64,000 nt of DNA from Demequina sp. TMPB413 (GTDB lineage: Bacteria > Actinomycetota > Actinomycetes > Actinomycetales > Demequinaceae). Below the pieces are notes generated by a model. It worked only from the letters and a program-made list of their open reading frames with translations, was not told where the DNA came from and searched no databases. Shown here piece by piece: positions 51,472 through 61,796 of this stretch. Every line of letters starts with the position of its first letter. Position 1 is the first letter of the stretch. The stretch is taken from positions 1,550,001-1,614,000 of the forward strand of contig NZ_CP096184.1 in NCBI RefSeq assembly GCF_020447105.2, written 5' to 3'. The position numbers and the translations under genes were made by a program.

Positions 51472-51939
51472 ATGAGCAACAGACTTGAGGCAGGCGCCTC
51501 GGCCCCTGACTTCACCGCGCCCACCGACACCGGCACCTTCACGCTGTCAGACCACCGCGGCAAGAACGTCATTGTGTACTTCTACCCAGCGGCGATGACT
51601 CCAGGCTGCACCACGCAAGCATGCGATTTCAGGGACTCCTTGTCGGCTCTGCAGGCCGCTGGCTATGAGGTGGTCGGCGTGTCGAAGGACTCCCCGCAGA
51701 AGCTCGCAGCGTTCCGCGAGAAAGAGGGGCTGAACTTCACTCTCGTGTCAGACCCTGACCTCGAAATCCAGAACCTCTACGGCGCCTGGGGAGAGAAGTC
51801 GATGTACGGCAAGACCGTTGAGGGAACGCTGCGCTCCACCGTCGTCGTCGACGCAGAGGGCAAGGTGGCGCTCGCACAGTACAACGTCAAAGCGACCGGT
51901 CACGTCGCCAAACTTCGTCGAGACCTCGGGCTCGACTAG
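51472..51939 (+). CDS. bcp: Thioredoxin-dependent peroxiredoxin, Bcp/PrxQ type
   Basis: A 155-aa peroxiredoxin that reduces hydroperoxides. It has AGASAPDFTAPTDTGTFTLSDHRGKNVIVYFYPAAMTPGCTTQACDFRD with the peroxidatic Cys in TPGCTTQAC and the resolving Cys five residues later, which is the PrxQ pattern, and the catalytic Arg in TLRSTVVVD. A thioredoxin gene lies 1.7 kb away and may reduce it. The ribosome site is weak, possibly leaderless. Confidence 0.93.
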   Translation: MSNRLEAGASAPDFTAPTDTGTFTLSDHRGKNVIVYFYPAAMTPGCTTQACDFRDSLSALQAAGYEVVGVSKDSPQKLAAFREKEGLNFTLVSDPDLEIQNLYGAWGEKSMYGKTVEGTLRSTVVVDAEGKVALAQYNVKATGHVAKLRRDLGLD

Positions 51940-51945
51940 TTTTGC

Positions 51946-53073
51946 CTATCCTGCGAGTGCGCTCAGCTTGCCCAACAGCCTTCTGAGCGTCACGATGCCC
52001 ATGAAGTGGCCCGAGTCATCGGTGATGATGATGGGCGCCCCAGGCTCGCTGCGAGCGGTGCTGATCCGCTGAGCGACCTCGGCTGGCCTGCAGTTGACGT
52101 TCACGGTGAGGGTCGAGATGAGTTCACCCGCGATCGCCGCGGCGGGGTTCACGAGTCCGTGCGGCCGCCTGTCCCTGTCAACCACAACCACCCAGTGACT
52201 TTCCACGTGAGACCACGCATGGGCAGTGCTCTGCTCGACCGGAATCGTTGGCACCGCCTGAATGAGCCGGTGCATGGTGTCGCCCGCCTGGTCTGAGAAC
52301 GCGGCGAGTTGAGCCGAGATCTCCGGATCAATGTCGGTGAAACCTGGGGAAGGCTTCGCAAACAGGAAGCCCTGCGCCAACGGCACCCTCATGTCTGCAA
52401 GGCGCTTCGCGTCGGCGAGCGACTCAATTCCTTCTGCCACCACCCACGCATCGACGCGCGAGGCGAACAAACCGATCATCTCGACGAGCGCCACCTTCGC
52501 CTCGTCGGTGGCGACGCCGTGGACGATCGCACGGTCAAGTTTGAGGATGGATGGTCGCAACTCGAGGATCTGCTGCAAACCTGAATAGCCGGCGCCGGCG
52601 TCGTCCACCGCAATGAGTGCGCCTTTGGCACGCGCCGCATTAATCGAGGGCTCGAGGTCAGCCCACTCCCACGAGGAGTGCTCGGTGATCTCGAGCACAA
52701 GCCCTGTCAGGTCGGACATCTCGCTGAAGATGTCGCGTACCAACGGGTGGCGCAAGGAGTCTGGCTCAATGTTGACGGCAAGGAACGTCTCTCGCGGCAT
52801 CTCAGAGCGACGCGACAGCGCCTTCCGCAGCACGACAGCCTCGAGTTCTGGTTGCAGCCCCCTTGCCTTGGCGCGAGCGAACCAGACGTCAGGACCGACT
52901 CCCTCCGCATCAGGATGACTGAAACGCGCTAGAGCCTCGTAGCCAACGACGACCCGCTGGTCGAGGTCGATGATCGGCTGGAAGTGGCACTCCACCCCGC
53001 GACCGGCAATCGCATCGTCGATTAGTTGCGTCCACCGCGCATCGGTAGCGTGAGTGTGGGCGTGAATCGTCAT
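51946..53073 (-). CDS. EAL-domain c-di-GMP phosphodiesterase with C-terminal CBS-like domain
   Basis: A 375-aa protein starting at ATG 53073 with GGGGAG upstream. The EAL domain (about 15-255) keeps the metal/catalytic residues: YEALAR at 45-50, AVNIEPDSL, LEITEH, DDAGAGYSGL (double Asp), LKLDRAIV (Lys), VVAEGIE and AQGFLFAKP (Gln). It should hydrolyse c-di-GMP to pGpG, which Orn can finish. The C-terminal 100 residues (HWVVVVDRDRRPHGLVNPAA... APIIITDDSGHFMGIVTLRRLL) look like a CBS pair, suggesting nucleotide sensing. Confidence 0.93.
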   Translation of the reverse strand: MTIHAHTHATDARWTQLIDDAIAGRGVECHFQPIIDLDQRVVVGYEALARFSHPDAEGVGPDVWFARAKARGLQPELEAVVLRKALSRRSEMPRETFLAVNIEPDSLRHPLVRDIFSEMSDLTGLVLEITEHSSWEWADLEPSINAARAKGALIAVDDAGAGYSGLQQILELRPSILKLDRAIVHGVATDEAKVALVEMIGLFASRVDAWVVAEGIESLADAKRLADMRVPLAQGFLFAKPSPGFTDIDPEISAQLAAFSDQAGDTMHRLIQAVPTIPVEQSTAHAWSHVESHWVVVVDRDRRPHGLVNPAAAIAGELISTLTVNVNCRPAEVAQRISTARSEPGAPIIITDDSGHFMGIVTLRRLLGKLSALAG

Positions 53074-53417
53074 GAACGCTCCCCTGGCGGAACATCGGCG
53101 GCGGTGACTCGTGACGGCTCTTCTGGGTTTCCCCCACACGCATCACATACTCGATGCGGCAAGGCGGCTGCATGTTCCGGCGGCGCGACCAAGATTGGGT
53201 GGAACGAGTCGTTCATGGACACCCCATCGGCACTCGGGCGGACTTGTACAGCGTTTGTGAAGCCTCGCGGCCCACTGCGAAGCGCTTCGCAGGCTCCGCT
53301 GCGTCGACTCTAGGGCGCTTGGGCGCAACACGTCGAGCGACACGGTGTGAACATTCCCACATTCGGGAACGCCGCTTGGGCGAGAGAGCCGGGCGCGCGC
53401 CTGTATCGTTGGCTCGC
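53074..53417. other. Intergenic region before tRNA-Leu
   Basis: About 345 bases without a credible gene. It contains the upstream region of the EAL gene and the promoter of tRNA-Leu (GTATCG about 53402). Weak short frames here have no ribosome site or coding character. Confidence 0.6.
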
Positions 53418-53502
<85 letters not shown>

Positions 53503-53561
53503 CGTGGCCCACGGCGGGCGTGGCGCACGCCGCCCTCGCACCACTCAGTACGCGCACGGGT

Positions 53562-53602
53562 ACGGAAAGGCCCGGCCCCCTGAGGGCACCGGGCCTTTCC
53601 GT
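53562..53602. terminator. Bidirectional terminator between tRNA-Leu and thioredoxin gene
   Basis: A perfect 14-bp stem ACGGAAAGGCCCGG / CCGGGCCTTTCCGT with a 13-base loop, placed between two convergent genes. It can end both. Confidence 0.85.
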
Positions 53603-53619
53603 GACAAGAAGTCGAGTTC

Positions 53620-53991
53620 TTAGTGCTCTGCGGCTTCGTGCTCTGCGATCTTCGCGCGGACCTCGTCCATGTCAAGACCCTCGACGGCGTCGACGAGCTG
53701 TTCGAGCGCAGGGGCGGGCAGCGCGCCAGCCTGGTTAAACACCATGATGCCGTCGCGGAACGCCATGAGCGTCGGAATCGCGGTGACTCCGAACTTCATG
53801 CCCAGTTCCTGCTGCGCCTCGGTGTCAACCTTGGCGTGGACGATGTCGCTCTTGGTCTCGGAACTTGCCTCGAAGATCGGTGCGAAGTTCTTACAGGGGC
53901 CGCACCACTCGGCCCAAAAGTCAACGAGGACGATGCCGTCCTGGGAGACGACCTCGTCAAACGTGCTGGTGGTCAGGTCGATCGTTGCCAT
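53620..53991 (-). CDS. trxA: Thioredoxin
   Basis: A 123-aa thioredoxin with the redox site VDFWAEWCGPCKNFAPIFE, the cis-Pro loop GVTAIPTLMAF and a C-terminal extension of about 15 residues (VDAVEGLDMDEVRAKIAEHEAAEH). ATG 53991 is preferred to the upstream in-frame ATG at 54012. It reduces protein disulphides and can serve peroxiredoxins, perhaps the Bcp encoded nearby. Confidence 0.95.
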   Translation of the reverse strand: MATIDLTTSTFDEVVSQDGIVLVDFWAEWCGPCKNFAPIFEASSETKSDIVHAKVDTEAQQELGMKFGVTAIPTLMAFRDGIMVFNQAGALPAPALEQLVDAVEGLDMDEVRAKIAEHEAAEH

Positions 53992-54168
53992 GCTTTCCTT
54001 CCCCTCGGGCAAGGTGCCCGACTAGAACCGTAACCGCGCAACCCCTGGGGGGTATTCCCCAGCATCCTATGTCGACCGCCGTGAACTCCGAGGGCCGCGT
54101 GCGTCGGCGTGTGGGCATTTCGCGGCGCGGATGACGGAAGCCCCGCCAACAACCTGCACACTAGAGGC

Positions 54169-54714
54169 ATGACCGATATGGCCGAACTGCCTTCTGAACC
54201 CACAGGTTGGCTCTCCGACAGGGAACTTGACCATGTGCGCTCCGAAATGCCCATCCTGTACGTCAACGTCGTCCCCGTGCGCATCAATTCCAAGGGACAG
54301 ATCACCGAGGTGGGGCTGCTGCTGCGCGCCGACGAGGGTGTGATGTCGCGAGCGCTCGTGGCCGGCCGCGTGCTCCTTCACGAGACGATCAGGGACGCTA
54401 TTGTGCGGAACCTTGAAAAGGATCTCGGCCTTGCCGCGCTTCCCAGGGTACCGTTGTCACCCACTCCCTTCACCATCGCCGAGTACTTCCCCACCGAGGG
54501 CTTTGGCACCTTTCACGATGCCCGTCAACACGCGGTCGCCCTCGCCTACGTGGTTGCGATCGACGGCGACTGCGAGCCAAGCCAGAATGCCTTGGACATC
54601 GTGTGGCTCACCCCAGAAGAGGCGGCGAGCGATGACGTAGTCGAAGAGATGGCGGGCGGCCAACACGTGTTGCTACGTCACGCACTCGCGTACTGCGGAG
54701 TTCTGCCCGCCTGA
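54169..54714 (+). CDS. DUF4916 / Nudix-like hydrolase
   Basis: A 181-aa protein matching the DUF4916 family of Actinobacteria. It has PILYVNVVPVRINSKGQITEVGLLLRAD, RALVAGRVLLHETIRDAIVRNLEKDLGL, which resembles a Nudix helix although the classical GX5EX7REUXEEXGU is degenerate, and HAVALAYVVAIDGD. The degenerate box means the substrate, or catalysis at all, is uncertain. A ribosome site is nearly absent; a short leader is likely. Confidence 0.8.
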   Translation: MTDMAELPSEPTGWLSDRELDHVRSEMPILYVNVVPVRINSKGQITEVGLLLRADEGVMSRALVAGRVLLHETIRDAIVRNLEKDLGLAALPRVPLSPTPFTIAEYFPTEGFGTFHDARQHAVALAYVVAIDGDCEPSQNALDIVWLTPEEAASDDVVEEMAGGQHVLLRHALAYCGVLPA

Positions 54715-54736
54715 CCGACCTTTGCCGCCGTGCTGG

Positions 54737-55357
54737 CTACAGCCGCTCAAGGTGCGGGGCGATCGCGGCAAACGCCTGGCCGCGGTGTGAGATCGCGTTC
54801 TTCTGAGCTGCGCTCAGTTCCGCAGCCGTCACCTCGTGCCCCGTCGGAATGAAGATCGGGTCATAGCCGAATCCGCCTGCGCCTGCGGCTTCGCGAACAA
54901 TGCTCCCCTCCATGCGCCCCTCACACACGACCTCGTGTCCTCCAGGCGTCACGAGAGCCGCCGCGCATACAAACGCTGCTGCCCTGTGCGCGTCGGGAAT
55001 GTCCACCAATTGAGCGAGCAACAGCCTCACGTTGTCCTCATCTGCGCCATGCACGCCGGACCAAAGCGCCGAGAAGATCCCTGGCGCTCCGCCCATGACG
55101 TTCACCGCGATCCCCGAATCATCGGCGACGGCGGGCAGCCCAGTGGCGGCACACACCGCGCGCGCTTTGATGAGCGCGTTCTCGGCGAAGGTCACGCCAT
55201 CCTCGGCAGGCGAGGGCACATCGAAGTCGCGAGCGGTCGCAAGGTCGGCTGACGTCCATCCAGGAAGCAGCGGCTCGAGGATCGCCCACACCTCGTCACG
55301 CTTGTGCGAGTTGTGGCTCGCGAACACCAACCGCGGCGGCACGGCCGACGCCGTCAC
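54737..55357 (-). CDS. rdgB: Non-canonical purine NTP pyrophosphatase (RdgB/HAM1)
   Basis: A 206-aa enzyme hydrolysing dITP, XTP and ITP. Family motifs: [64 protein letters not shown] and [15 protein letters not shown], ending with SHRGQAF. It starts at GTG 55357 overlapping the rph stop, and follows rph in the usual actinobacterial order. Confidence 0.95.
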   Translation of the reverse strand: MTASAVPPRLVFASHNSHKRDEVWAILEPLLPGWTSADLATARDFDVPSPAEDGVTFAENALIKARAVCAATGLPAVADDSGIAVNVMGGAPGIFSALWSGVHGADEDNVRLLLAQLVDIPDAHRAAAFVCAAALVTPGGHEVVCEGRMEGSIVREAAGAGGFGYDPIFIPTGHEVTAAELSAAQKNAISHRGQAFAAIAPHLERL

Positions 55358-56079
55358 AGTCCGAGCGCGGCCGCCTGCAGGCGGGCCAGCTCAGCATTTC
55401 CCGACGTCGCAAGTTCAAGGAGCGCATCGAGTTCCGCCTTGGTGAAGGCAGCCCGCTCGGCGGTCCCTTGAACCTCGACAAAGTGCCCGGCTCCCGTCAT
55501 GACCACGTTCATGTCCGTCTCTGCTCGCACGTCCTCTTCGTAGGGAAGGTCGAGCATGGGGACGCCGTCGATGATCCCCACCGAGACGGCGCTCACCGAG
55601 CCGGACAGAGCCTTGGCGTCTGCCGCGATCGCGCCTTGAGCCTTTCCCCAAGCCACGGCGTCGACAAGAGCGACGTAGGCACCAGTAATGGCGGCGGTAC
55701 GGGTACCGCCATCGGCGTCTAGCACATCGCAATCGACCACGATGGTGTTCTCACCGAGCGCCTTGACGTCGATCACCGCGCGCAACGAGCGCCCGATCAG
55801 ACGGGAGATCTCGTGAGTGCGACCACCGATCTTGCCGCGCACCGACTCGCGGTCGTTGCGAGTGTTGGTCGCGCGAGGAAGCATCGAGTACTCGGAGGTG
55901 ACCCAACCCTCGCCCGAGCCCTTCTTCCAGCGCGGAACGCTTGCGGTGAAGGAAGCGGAGCACAGCACGCGGGTGTTTCCGAAGGTCACCAGGCAGGAGC
56001 CCTCCGCGGCGCGCTGGAAGCCGCGCTCAAAAGTCACGGGGCGGAGTTGGTCTGGGTTGCGTCCGTCGATACGAGTCAT
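55354..56079 (-). CDS. rph: Ribonuclease PH
   Basis: A 241-aa phosphorolytic tRNA nuclease: [109 protein letters not shown] and [20 protein letters not shown], ending [18 protein letters not shown]. All core motifs are intact. A 20-base gap separates it from the preceding hydrolase gene. Confidence 0.96.
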   Translation of the reverse strand: MTRIDGRNPDQLRPVTFERGFQRAAEGSCLVTFGNTRVLCSASFTASVPRWKKGSGEGWVTSEYSMLPRATNTRNDRESVRGKIGGRTHEISRLIGRSLRAVIDVKALGENTIVVDCDVLDADGGTRTAAITGAYVALVDAVAWGKAQGAIAADAKALSGSVSAVSVGIIDGVPMLDLPYEEDVRAETDMNVVMTGAGHFVEVQGTAERAAFTKAELDALLELATSGNAELARLQAAALGL

Positions 56080-56099
56080 GGCTTGAGCCTAGCGGCGGC

Positions 56100-56876
56100 T
56101 CAGATGGCAAAGACGATGCCAGGCGCTGCGAGCGTGGCTTCAGGAAACTCTGTGCGTGTTTGCGCGAGCGTGGCCGCCGGATCGACCCACGAGGGCACGT
56201 GAGTCACGACGAGCTGACGCACCCCTGCTCGCCTGGCGAGCTCTCCAGCCTGCTGGCCGGTGAGGTGAACGCCCGGCGGATTGACGTCGCGATCCGCCCA
56301 ACCGGCCTCGGCGAGCAAGACGTCGGCCCCACGCGCGATGGCGATCACGTCGTCGCACAGATCCGTATCCCCCGTGAAGACCAGGGTCGCTCTCCCGCCC
56401 GTTTCGGCAGGCCCCTCAATTCGGTAGGCGAAGGCAGGGACAGGATGCCAGGCCCGCGCGGGAGTGATGACAAAGGGGCCTAGCGTCCTCGTCTCGCCTG
56501 CAACGAGCTCTTGCCAGGAGAACGGCTCCAGACTCGAGTCGTCCATACCGCCGTCACACTGCCTCACCCGATCATCGATACCCTGCGGCCCCCACAGTGG
56601 GAGCGGCTCGCGGTCGGTCTTGCTCGCTGGCCCGTAGCGGAACAGGACCGACAGCGAGGCGAGGTCCGCGCAGTGGTCGGGGTGACCGTGACTGATGAGA
56701 ATCCCGTCGAGCCCCGCCGGGTCAACTGCCGCTTGGAGGGCGCCTACAGATCCGCCGCCAAGGTCAAGCAAGAGACGCCACGTTCGGCCGTCAGCGTCGG
56801 CTTCGACAAGATAGCTCGAGGCAGGATTGCCAGGGCCAGCAACGGAGCCGGCGCAGCCAATGATGGTCAGCCTCAT
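56100..56876 (-). CDS. MBL-fold metallo-hydrolase
   Basis: A 258-aa metallo-beta-lactamase fold protein: [25 protein letters not shown] at the start, [26 protein letters not shown] with the SHGHPDH metal motif, [14 protein letters not shown], and HVPSWVDP late. This resembles the cyclic-nucleotide/RNase Z-like group that neighbours murI in Actinobacteria. Substrate unknown. It overlaps murI by 4 bases and precedes rph. Confidence 0.9.
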   Translation of the reverse strand: MRLTIIGCAGSVAGPGNPASSYLVEADADGRTWRLLLDLGGGSVGALQAAVDPAGLDGILISHGHPDHCADLASLSVLFRYGPASKTDREPLPLWGPQGIDDRVRQCDGGMDDSSLEPFSWQELVAGETRTLGPFVITPARAWHPVPAFAYRIEGPAETGGRATLVFTGDTDLCDDVIAIARGADVLLAEAGWADRDVNPPGVHLTGQQAGELARRAGVRQLVVTHVPSWVDPAATLAQTRTEFPEATLAAPGIVFAI

Positions 56877-57679
56877 GTCCTGAGCGGCTCCACTGCGCGC
56901 ACGACAGGCCCCATGAAGCGCTGCGCGAGCACCTCGAATGCCTCGGTGGGGCCCGTCGCAAGGAACCGGTGGACGGGGGGCTGGGTCGAGAGCCGCTCAA
57001 GTCCTGACGCCACCAGCGCGCGATACACGTCCATCGCCGTCTCGGTCGCCGAATCGACCAACGTCACGTGCTCGCCCATGACATAGGACAGCGCGCCTTG
57101 AAGCATTGGATAGTGCGTACAACCCAAGATGAGGGTGTCGACCTCCGCTTGCTTGAGAGGCTCCAAGTATTCGCGTGCCACGTCGATCACCTCTTGACCA
57201 GACGTGATGCCCTCCTCAACGAATGACACAAATCGAGGACAAGCCTGCGACGTCACACGCACGCTCGGAGCGGCCGCCAGGGCATCGTCATACGCCCCAG
57301 AGTTGATCGTGGCCACCGTGCCGATCACGCCGACGCGTCCCGACCTCGTGAGGCCCGCAGCCCGGCGAACAGCGGGAACGATGACTTCGACGACGGGCAC
57401 CCCGCGCTCATGAGAGAACCGCTCACGCGCGTCGCGCAGCACCGCTGCGGAGGCGGTGTTGCATGCGATGACCAGGAGTTTCACGCCGTCCTCGACGAGC
57501 GCGTCCATGATGGTGAGTGCGTGCTCGCGCACTTGAGAAATGGGTAGGGGCCCGTAGGGGCCATTCGCCGTATCTCCCACGTAATGGATCGATTCGTGGG
57601 GCATCATGTCCATGATCGCCCTGGCAACAGTGAGGCCACCCACTCCAGAGTCGAAGACTCCGATCGGCGCGTCAGACAT
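56873..57679 (-). CDS. murI: Glutamate racemase
   Basis: A 268-aa enzyme making D-glutamate for peptidoglycan. [58 protein letters not shown] with the first catalytic Cys, and [15 protein letters not shown] with the second Cys and His are intact. The start overlaps the DUF2017 stop by 8 bases. Confidence 0.96.
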   Translation of the reverse strand: MSDAPIGVFDSGVGGLTVARAIMDMMPHESIHYVGDTANGPYGPLPISQVREHALTIMDALVEDGVKLLVIACNTASAAVLRDARERFSHERGVPVVEVIVPAVRRAAGLTRSGRVGVIGTVATINSGAYDDALAAAPSVRVTSQACPRFVSFVEEGITSGQEVIDVAREYLEPLKQAEVDTLILGCTHYPMLQGALSYVMGEHVTLVDSATETAMDVYRALVASGLERLSTQPPVHRFLATGPTEAFEVLAQRFMGPVVRAVEPLRT

Positions 57680-58295
57680 CGTCCCTCATCACGTAGGTCA
57701 TTAATGACTCCTGCAGCCAGGTCAGCGCCTGGTACAGCATTCCCAGCCACACCCGCTCGGGGTTGACGGCTGTTACCGGAGAATCGCCGGCTCGATCAGA
57801 CCGCTCCGCACGCTCGATTTCGTGGTGAAGCACATCCGCATCCGCGTCAGTCTCAAGGCCGAGCCGCGCTGCGAGGACAAGCCTGACGTCGGTAAGCGCC
57901 GCCGCCGTCGCCAACGCATCAGCTTCCTGGACCTCCCACTCGGGGCCGTCCTCGTTCAACGCCTCCCAGATCGCCCTGAGCCGGTCAACCTTCGTCGCCC
58001 GCAGTTCTGGCTCCGTGAGGCGCCTGAACTCTTCTGCTACCTCGCGATCATCCGGCGCCGCATTCGGCAGGATGCGCAACACCGCGGGATCCTCCGGGTC
58101 GCTCAGCGCTGCTTCGAAGCCGCGCAAGTGCCGGAAAAGCTCCTCTTCAGGGTCTTCGCTTTCCTCCCGTTGGGCGCCGAAGGCCTCACCGTCGAGCAAC
58201 AGCCCGACGTCGGCGATGACGCGCGCGACGACCGCCCGTTCCTCGGCGTCGAGTTCAGCAACGGCGACGTCGCCGCGCGCCTCAAATGCCCTCAC
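57672..58295 (-). CDS. DUF2017 protein
   Basis: A 207-aa helical acidic protein matching DUF2017, which in Actinobacteria is almost always next to clpS and murI. Recognisable parts: [81 protein letters not shown]. It starts at GTG overlapping the clpS stop. A role with ClpS or proteolysis is suggested by the synteny, but no activity is known. Confidence 0.9.
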   Translation of the reverse strand: MRAFEARGDVAVAELDAEERAVVARVIADVGLLLDGEAFGAQREESEDPEEELFRHLRGFEAALSDPEDPAVLRILPNAAPDDREVAEEFRRLTEPELRATKVDRLRAIWEALNEDGPEWEVQEADALATAAALTDVRLVLAARLGLETDADADVLHHEIERAERSDRAGDSPVTAVNPERVWLGMLYQALTWLQESLMTYVMRDDV

Positions 58296-58579
58296 CGGCC
58301 GCTCCGCTGCATCGTCGCCCAGAGTCCGAAGGAGTGCATCGCCTGGACGTCGACCTCCATCTTCTCTCGCCCGCCGGAGGAGACCACCGTCTTGCCTTCC
58401 GAGTGCACCTCATGCATCCGCGCTTCAGCCTGGGCTCGCGGCCACCCAAAGTAGGTCTGAAACACGTGGGTGACGTAAGACATCAAGTTGACGGGATCGT
58501 TCCACACGATGGTCACCCACGCGTCGTCAAGGCGCGAGGCGACCACGACGTCGGTGGCGCCTTGCTGCTCGGTGGACAC
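58292..58579 (-). CDS. clpS: ATP-dependent Clp protease adaptor ClpS
   Basis: A 95-aa N-end-rule adaptor for ClpC/ClpA-type unfoldases. Core: [72 protein letters not shown] with the N-D-P substrate pocket and conserved His. The start is unsure: GTG 58579 (STEQQGATD) or GTG 58612; neither has a well-spaced ribosome site. It is the first gene of the clpS-DUF2017-murI-MBL-rph-rdgB run. Confidence 0.93.
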   Translation of the reverse strand: MSTEQQGATDVVVASRLDDAWVTIVWNDPVNLMSYVTHVFQTYFGWPRAQAEARMHEVHSEGKTVVSSGGREKMEVDVQAMHSFGLWATMQRSGR

Positions 58580-58628
58580 CCCTCCAGGGTACGACCGCTC
58601 GTCTCCGTTCACGAGAGAAGGTCGCGCC

Positions 58629-58907
58629 TCAACCGTCGGCGGGATCGTTCTCGCCGAACCGGGAGTCCAGAATCTCCTTGCACGCAGGGCAGACAGGGAA
58701 GCGCTTGGGATCGCGCCCTGGCGTCCACACTTTGCCGCACAGCGCGATGACGGGCTCTCCTGTCATCGCGGACTCGAGAATCTTCTCTTTGCGCACGTAG
58801 TGCGAAAAGCGTTCGGCGTCGCCCGGCTCAACGAGTTCACGCTCGGACGTGCGTTCGATCGTCGACAGGGAGCCGCCGGTGGCTGGCGCGTCAGTGGTCT
58901 CACTCAT
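58629..58907 (-). CDS. DUF3039 protein
   Basis: A 92-aa protein starting at ATG 58907 ([12 protein letters not shown]). The DUF3039 core is [56 protein letters not shown] and CPAC form a probable zinc-binding pair of cysteines. The family is conserved in Actinobacteria and has no assigned role. It is followed by the clpS gene on the same strand at a 17-base gap plus that gene's uncertain start. Confidence 0.88.
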   Translation of the reverse strand: MSETTDAPATGGSLSTIERTSERELVEPGDAERFSHYVRKEKILESAMTGEPVIALCGKVWTPGRDPKRFPVCPACKEILDSRFGENDPADG

Positions 58908-58942
58908 GGCTCCATCGTACGGCGCACGGCGAGGTTGCTGCC

Positions 58943-60547
58943 CTACGAGAGCATGCCGACGAGCCGTCCCTTGCGTCGCTCGTACAGTTCTCCGGCGACG
59001 TGCGTGCCCGCCCAGACGCCGCCGACGCCGCAAGCCATGCCAACGAGAGCAGACACCGTCCACCACACGCCACCCCAGACGAACGCTGCCAGCAAAGGCG
59101 CCGTGACCAAGGGGACCACGATCCCGGTGGCGGCCGACGAGCCAAGTTGCGCTGCCAGACTCGCGCCAATCGTGCCTGGCTCGGCACCGAAGGGGCTCTC
59201 GCCCGCCGCTGGCACCCGATAAGGCAGCAACACAGAAGAGACTGCTGCGATGCCGAGGCCGATGCCGAGCGCTCCCAACGCCACGAGAAGTACCGCAGGC
59301 AGAGCCGACCACCTGCCTGTCACTGCTGCAGCAGCCACCGACATCGCCACCACTGCGGGGACGGCCCAGCCAGCGGTAGCGAGCAGGCGCCCCCTCAACA
59401 CGTGCGCGCCCTTTACCCCTGACACGATGTCGAGCCAGACGGCCGAGGCGTCGTAAGCCACGTCGTTGTGCCTGCCCCACGCAATCGTGACAGCGAGCAA
59501 CACCGGCAGGCCTAAGAGCCACGGGCCATTCGAACCGAGCGCGGCGACGGCGACGCCCCCCATGACGACCGGCATCGCCACAGCGCCGATCACTTGTGCC
59601 ACGTAGCGCTGGTCGATGCGCCACGATCTGGCTGAACGAGCGAACACGGCACGTGTCACTGGAGTCGCCCGGAGGCCCGGCAACCTCCTTTCGACGACGG
59701 CAAGGATCCCGTCGCGAGCGCGCAGGGCTCCTCCGCCTCGAGACACGGGATTCACGAGCGCGTGCTCGACAGCGGATCGCCATGCCGCGAGCAGGACGAC
59801 GAGCCACAGAGCCACCAGCCCTATCCGCCAGGCGGCACCCCAAGCATCGCCCATCGCCACCGCGGCTGGGGCGGAGAAACCCGCAGCCCACGGGGTATTC
59901 GCCACGGCGCGCACCCCCGTCGTCAACTCGGACTCGAGGAACTCCTCGAAGCCCACTGTGCGAAGCCTCACGATGGTCGCGCTCACGAGCGCCAGCGCCG
60001 CGACAGCGAGACCCCCAACGGCGAACTTGGATCCTCGCGAGGCCAAGAGCCGCGTGGCCCACAACGCCGCAAGCCGAGCGGAAGCGATCCAGGTCCCGAG
60101 GGACAACAGTGCACCGATTGCAGCCACCATCAGCACCCACGGCCCGTTGTCCTCTCCACGCCACGTGGCGGCCATCACTCCTGCGACCATGGCGAAGAAG
60201 AGTGCTGGGACGGTAGTGAACGCCGCCACGACGATTCCAGGCATGAGTCTGTGCAACTCGATTCCCCAGGGCGCGAACAACGCAGGATTGAGCGAGTCGT
60301 CGACTCCCGTGGCGAGGAGCGGAACGAGCACCCATGCGAAGGCGACGAGGACCGCGACCGCAACCAAAGCGTCTTGCTTCAAGTCTGGTGTTCGCGAGCT
60401 CAATGCATGGCTTGCGATGAAGAGGGTCGGGATGAGGGAAACGGACCAGATGGCCCCTGCAGCGACAAACAACAGCCTCCACCAGTCGCGGCGGAACTGG
60501 TGGCGCATGATGCGCCACCGGAGGCTCAGGATTGCCGCAACCACCAC
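58943..60547 (-). CDS. ABC exporter permease
   Basis: A 534-aa membrane protein with about twelve helices (LLFVAAGAIWSVSLIPTLFI, ALVAVAVLVAFAWVLVPLLA, IGAVAMPVVMGGVAVAALG, ATGIVVPLVTAPLLAAFVWGGVWWTV, and others). The start GTG lies inside the end of the ATPase gene (22-base overlap). Large permeases of this type next to a single ATPase export lipids, peptides or drugs; substrate unknown. It follows that ATPase on the same strand. Confidence 0.82.
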   Translation of the reverse strand: MVVAAILSLRWRIMRHQFRRDWWRLLFVAAGAIWSVSLIPTLFIASHALSSRTPDLKQDALVAVAVLVAFAWVLVPLLATGVDDSLNPALFAPWGIELHRLMPGIVVAAFTTVPALFFAMVAGVMAATWRGEDNGPWVLMVAAIGALLSLGTWIASARLAALWATRLLASRGSKFAVGGLAVAALALVSATIVRLRTVGFEEFLESELTTGVRAVANTPWAAGFSAPAAVAMGDAWGAAWRIGLVALWLVVLLAAWRSAVEHALVNPVSRGGGALRARDGILAVVERRLPGLRATPVTRAVFARSARSWRIDQRYVAQVIGAVAMPVVMGGVAVAALGSNGPWLLGLPVLLAVTIAWGRHNDVAYDASAVWLDIVSGVKGAHVLRGRLLATAGWAVPAVVAMSVAAAAVTGRWSALPAVLLVALGALGIGLGIAAVSSVLLPYRVPAAGESPFGAEPGTIGASLAAQLGSSAATGIVVPLVTAPLLAAFVWGGVWWTVSALVGMACGVGGVWAGTHVAGELYERRKGRLVGMLS

Positions 60548-61290
60548 AAGTCCCTTTGCTCAGTGGCGTCGCCGACGAGCTCGACGAAACGCGTCTCGAG
60601 GTCGCCTGCTCCTCGCACGTCGTCAAGTGCGCCTTCGGCGAGAATCCTCCCTGCTCCGACAATCGCAACCCTGTCGCACAGCCTCTCGACCAGCGCCATC
60701 ACGTGCGACGACATCACGACCGTTCCCCCTGAACCCACGAAGGCCTGAAGGATCGTCCTGATGGCAGCGCCGGATACGGGATCTACCGCTTCGAAGGGCT
60801 CGTCGAGCACCAGCACCCTCGGCGCGTGGACGAGCGCGCACGCAAGGCCTATCTTCTTCGCCATGCCGGCCGAGAAGTCGGCCACGAGCGTGCCTCCGGC
60901 CGCACCTAAATCGAGGGCAGCAAGAAGATCGTCTCTGCGCGAACGCACCACGTCGGGATCAAGGCCACGCAGGACGCCCGCGTACGAGATCAGTTCCCCG
61001 CCCGTCAGGCGGTCAAACGTGCGCAGTCCGTCGGGAAGCACGCCGAGCATCGGCTTCGCCTCGGAAGGTCGCTGCCACAAATCGACGCCATGGACATAGA
61101 CCTGGCCTTCGTCGGGCGTGAGAAGTCCGGTCGCTATCGACAGCGTCGTGGTCTTGCCTGCCCCGTTCGGACCCAGCATCCCGTAAAAGGACCCTGCGGG
61201 GATGTCAAGGTCGATGCCGTCAACGGCCTGGGTCTTGCCAAAGCGTTTGCGTAGGCCCCTCAGAGCGAGCGCTGGAACGTCTGACGGCAT
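60526..61290 (-). CDS. ABC exporter ATP-binding protein
   Basis: A 254-aa ATPase of the CcmA/DrrA type: LGPNGAGKTTTLSIATGLL, LGVLPDGLRTFDRLTG, FSAGMAKKIGLACAL (a modified signature), RVLVLDEPFEAVDPVSG and MSSHVMALVERLCDR. ATG 61290 is used. Its end overlaps the permease start, so translation of the two is coupled. Confidence 0.92.
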   Translation of the reverse strand: MPSDVPALALRGLRKRFGKTQAVDGIDLDIPAGSFYGMLGPNGAGKTTTLSIATGLLTPDEGQVYVHGVDLWQRPSEAKPMLGVLPDGLRTFDRLTGGELISYAGVLRGLDPDVVRSRRDDLLAALDLGAAGGTLVADFSAGMAKKIGLACALVHAPRVLVLDEPFEAVDPVSGAAIRTILQAFVGSGGTVVMSSHVMALVERLCDRVAIVGAGRILAEGALDDVRGAGDLETRFVELVGDATEQRDLWWLRQS

Positions 61291-61321
61291 GCGGTCAGAG
61301 TAGCCCGGCCGTCGCCGCGAA

Positions 61322-61744
61322 TCACGATGCGGGTGCGATACCCCACTCCGCGAGCAGTGCCTCGACGCGGCGGCGAATCTCGTCACGAATTGGCCTGACC
61401 GCCTCGACACCCTGGCCGGCGGGATCATCGAGCTTCCAGTCCTCGTACCGCTTTCCTGGGTAATAGGGGCAAGCGTCGCCGCAGCCCATCGTGATCACCA
61501 CGTCTGAGGCTTGGACGGCTTCAGCCGTCAAAACCTTTGGCTTCTCCGCCCGAATATCGATCCCCTCCTCGAGCATCGCCTCCACTGCGGCCGGGTTGAT
61601 GTGCTCCGCCGGCATCGATCCCGCCGAGCGCACTTCCACCGCACCCCCAGACAGGTGACGCAAGTAGCCCGCAGCCATTTGGGAGCGACCGGCGTTGTGA
61701 ACACAGACAAACATGGCAGACGGCTTGGCGGCTGTATCAGGCAT
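61322..61744 (-). CDS. arsC: Arsenate reductase, low-molecular-weight phosphatase fold
   Basis: A 140-aa LMW-PTP-type ArsC: MFVCVHNAGRSQMAAGYLRHLSGG carries the CX5R catalytic loop, and VITMGCGDACPYYPGKRYEDWKLDDPAGQ carries two further Cys (C-G-D-A-C) and the general acid Asp. Depending on the second Cys pair it may use thioredoxin or mycothiol. AGGAG precedes ATG 61744. No arsR, arsB or other resistance gene is nearby. Confidence 0.93.
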   Translation of the reverse strand: MPDTAAKPSAMFVCVHNAGRSQMAAGYLRHLSGGAVEVRSAGSMPAEHINPAAVEAMLEEGIDIRAEKPKVLTAEAVQASDVVITMGCGDACPYYPGKRYEDWKLDDPAGQGVEAVRPIRDEIRRRVEALLAEWGIAPAS

Positions 61745-61796
61745 GGCGGTTCTCCTTGGGACGATTCGTACGAAGGTTAGCGAGCCAAGGTGAACG

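Noticed and set aside
58910..60668. Long open minus-strand frame running upstream of the DUF3039 start through the exporter permease region
   Set aside because: It is arginine-rich noise in another frame of the permease gene; only the last 92 codons form the conserved DUF3039 protein.
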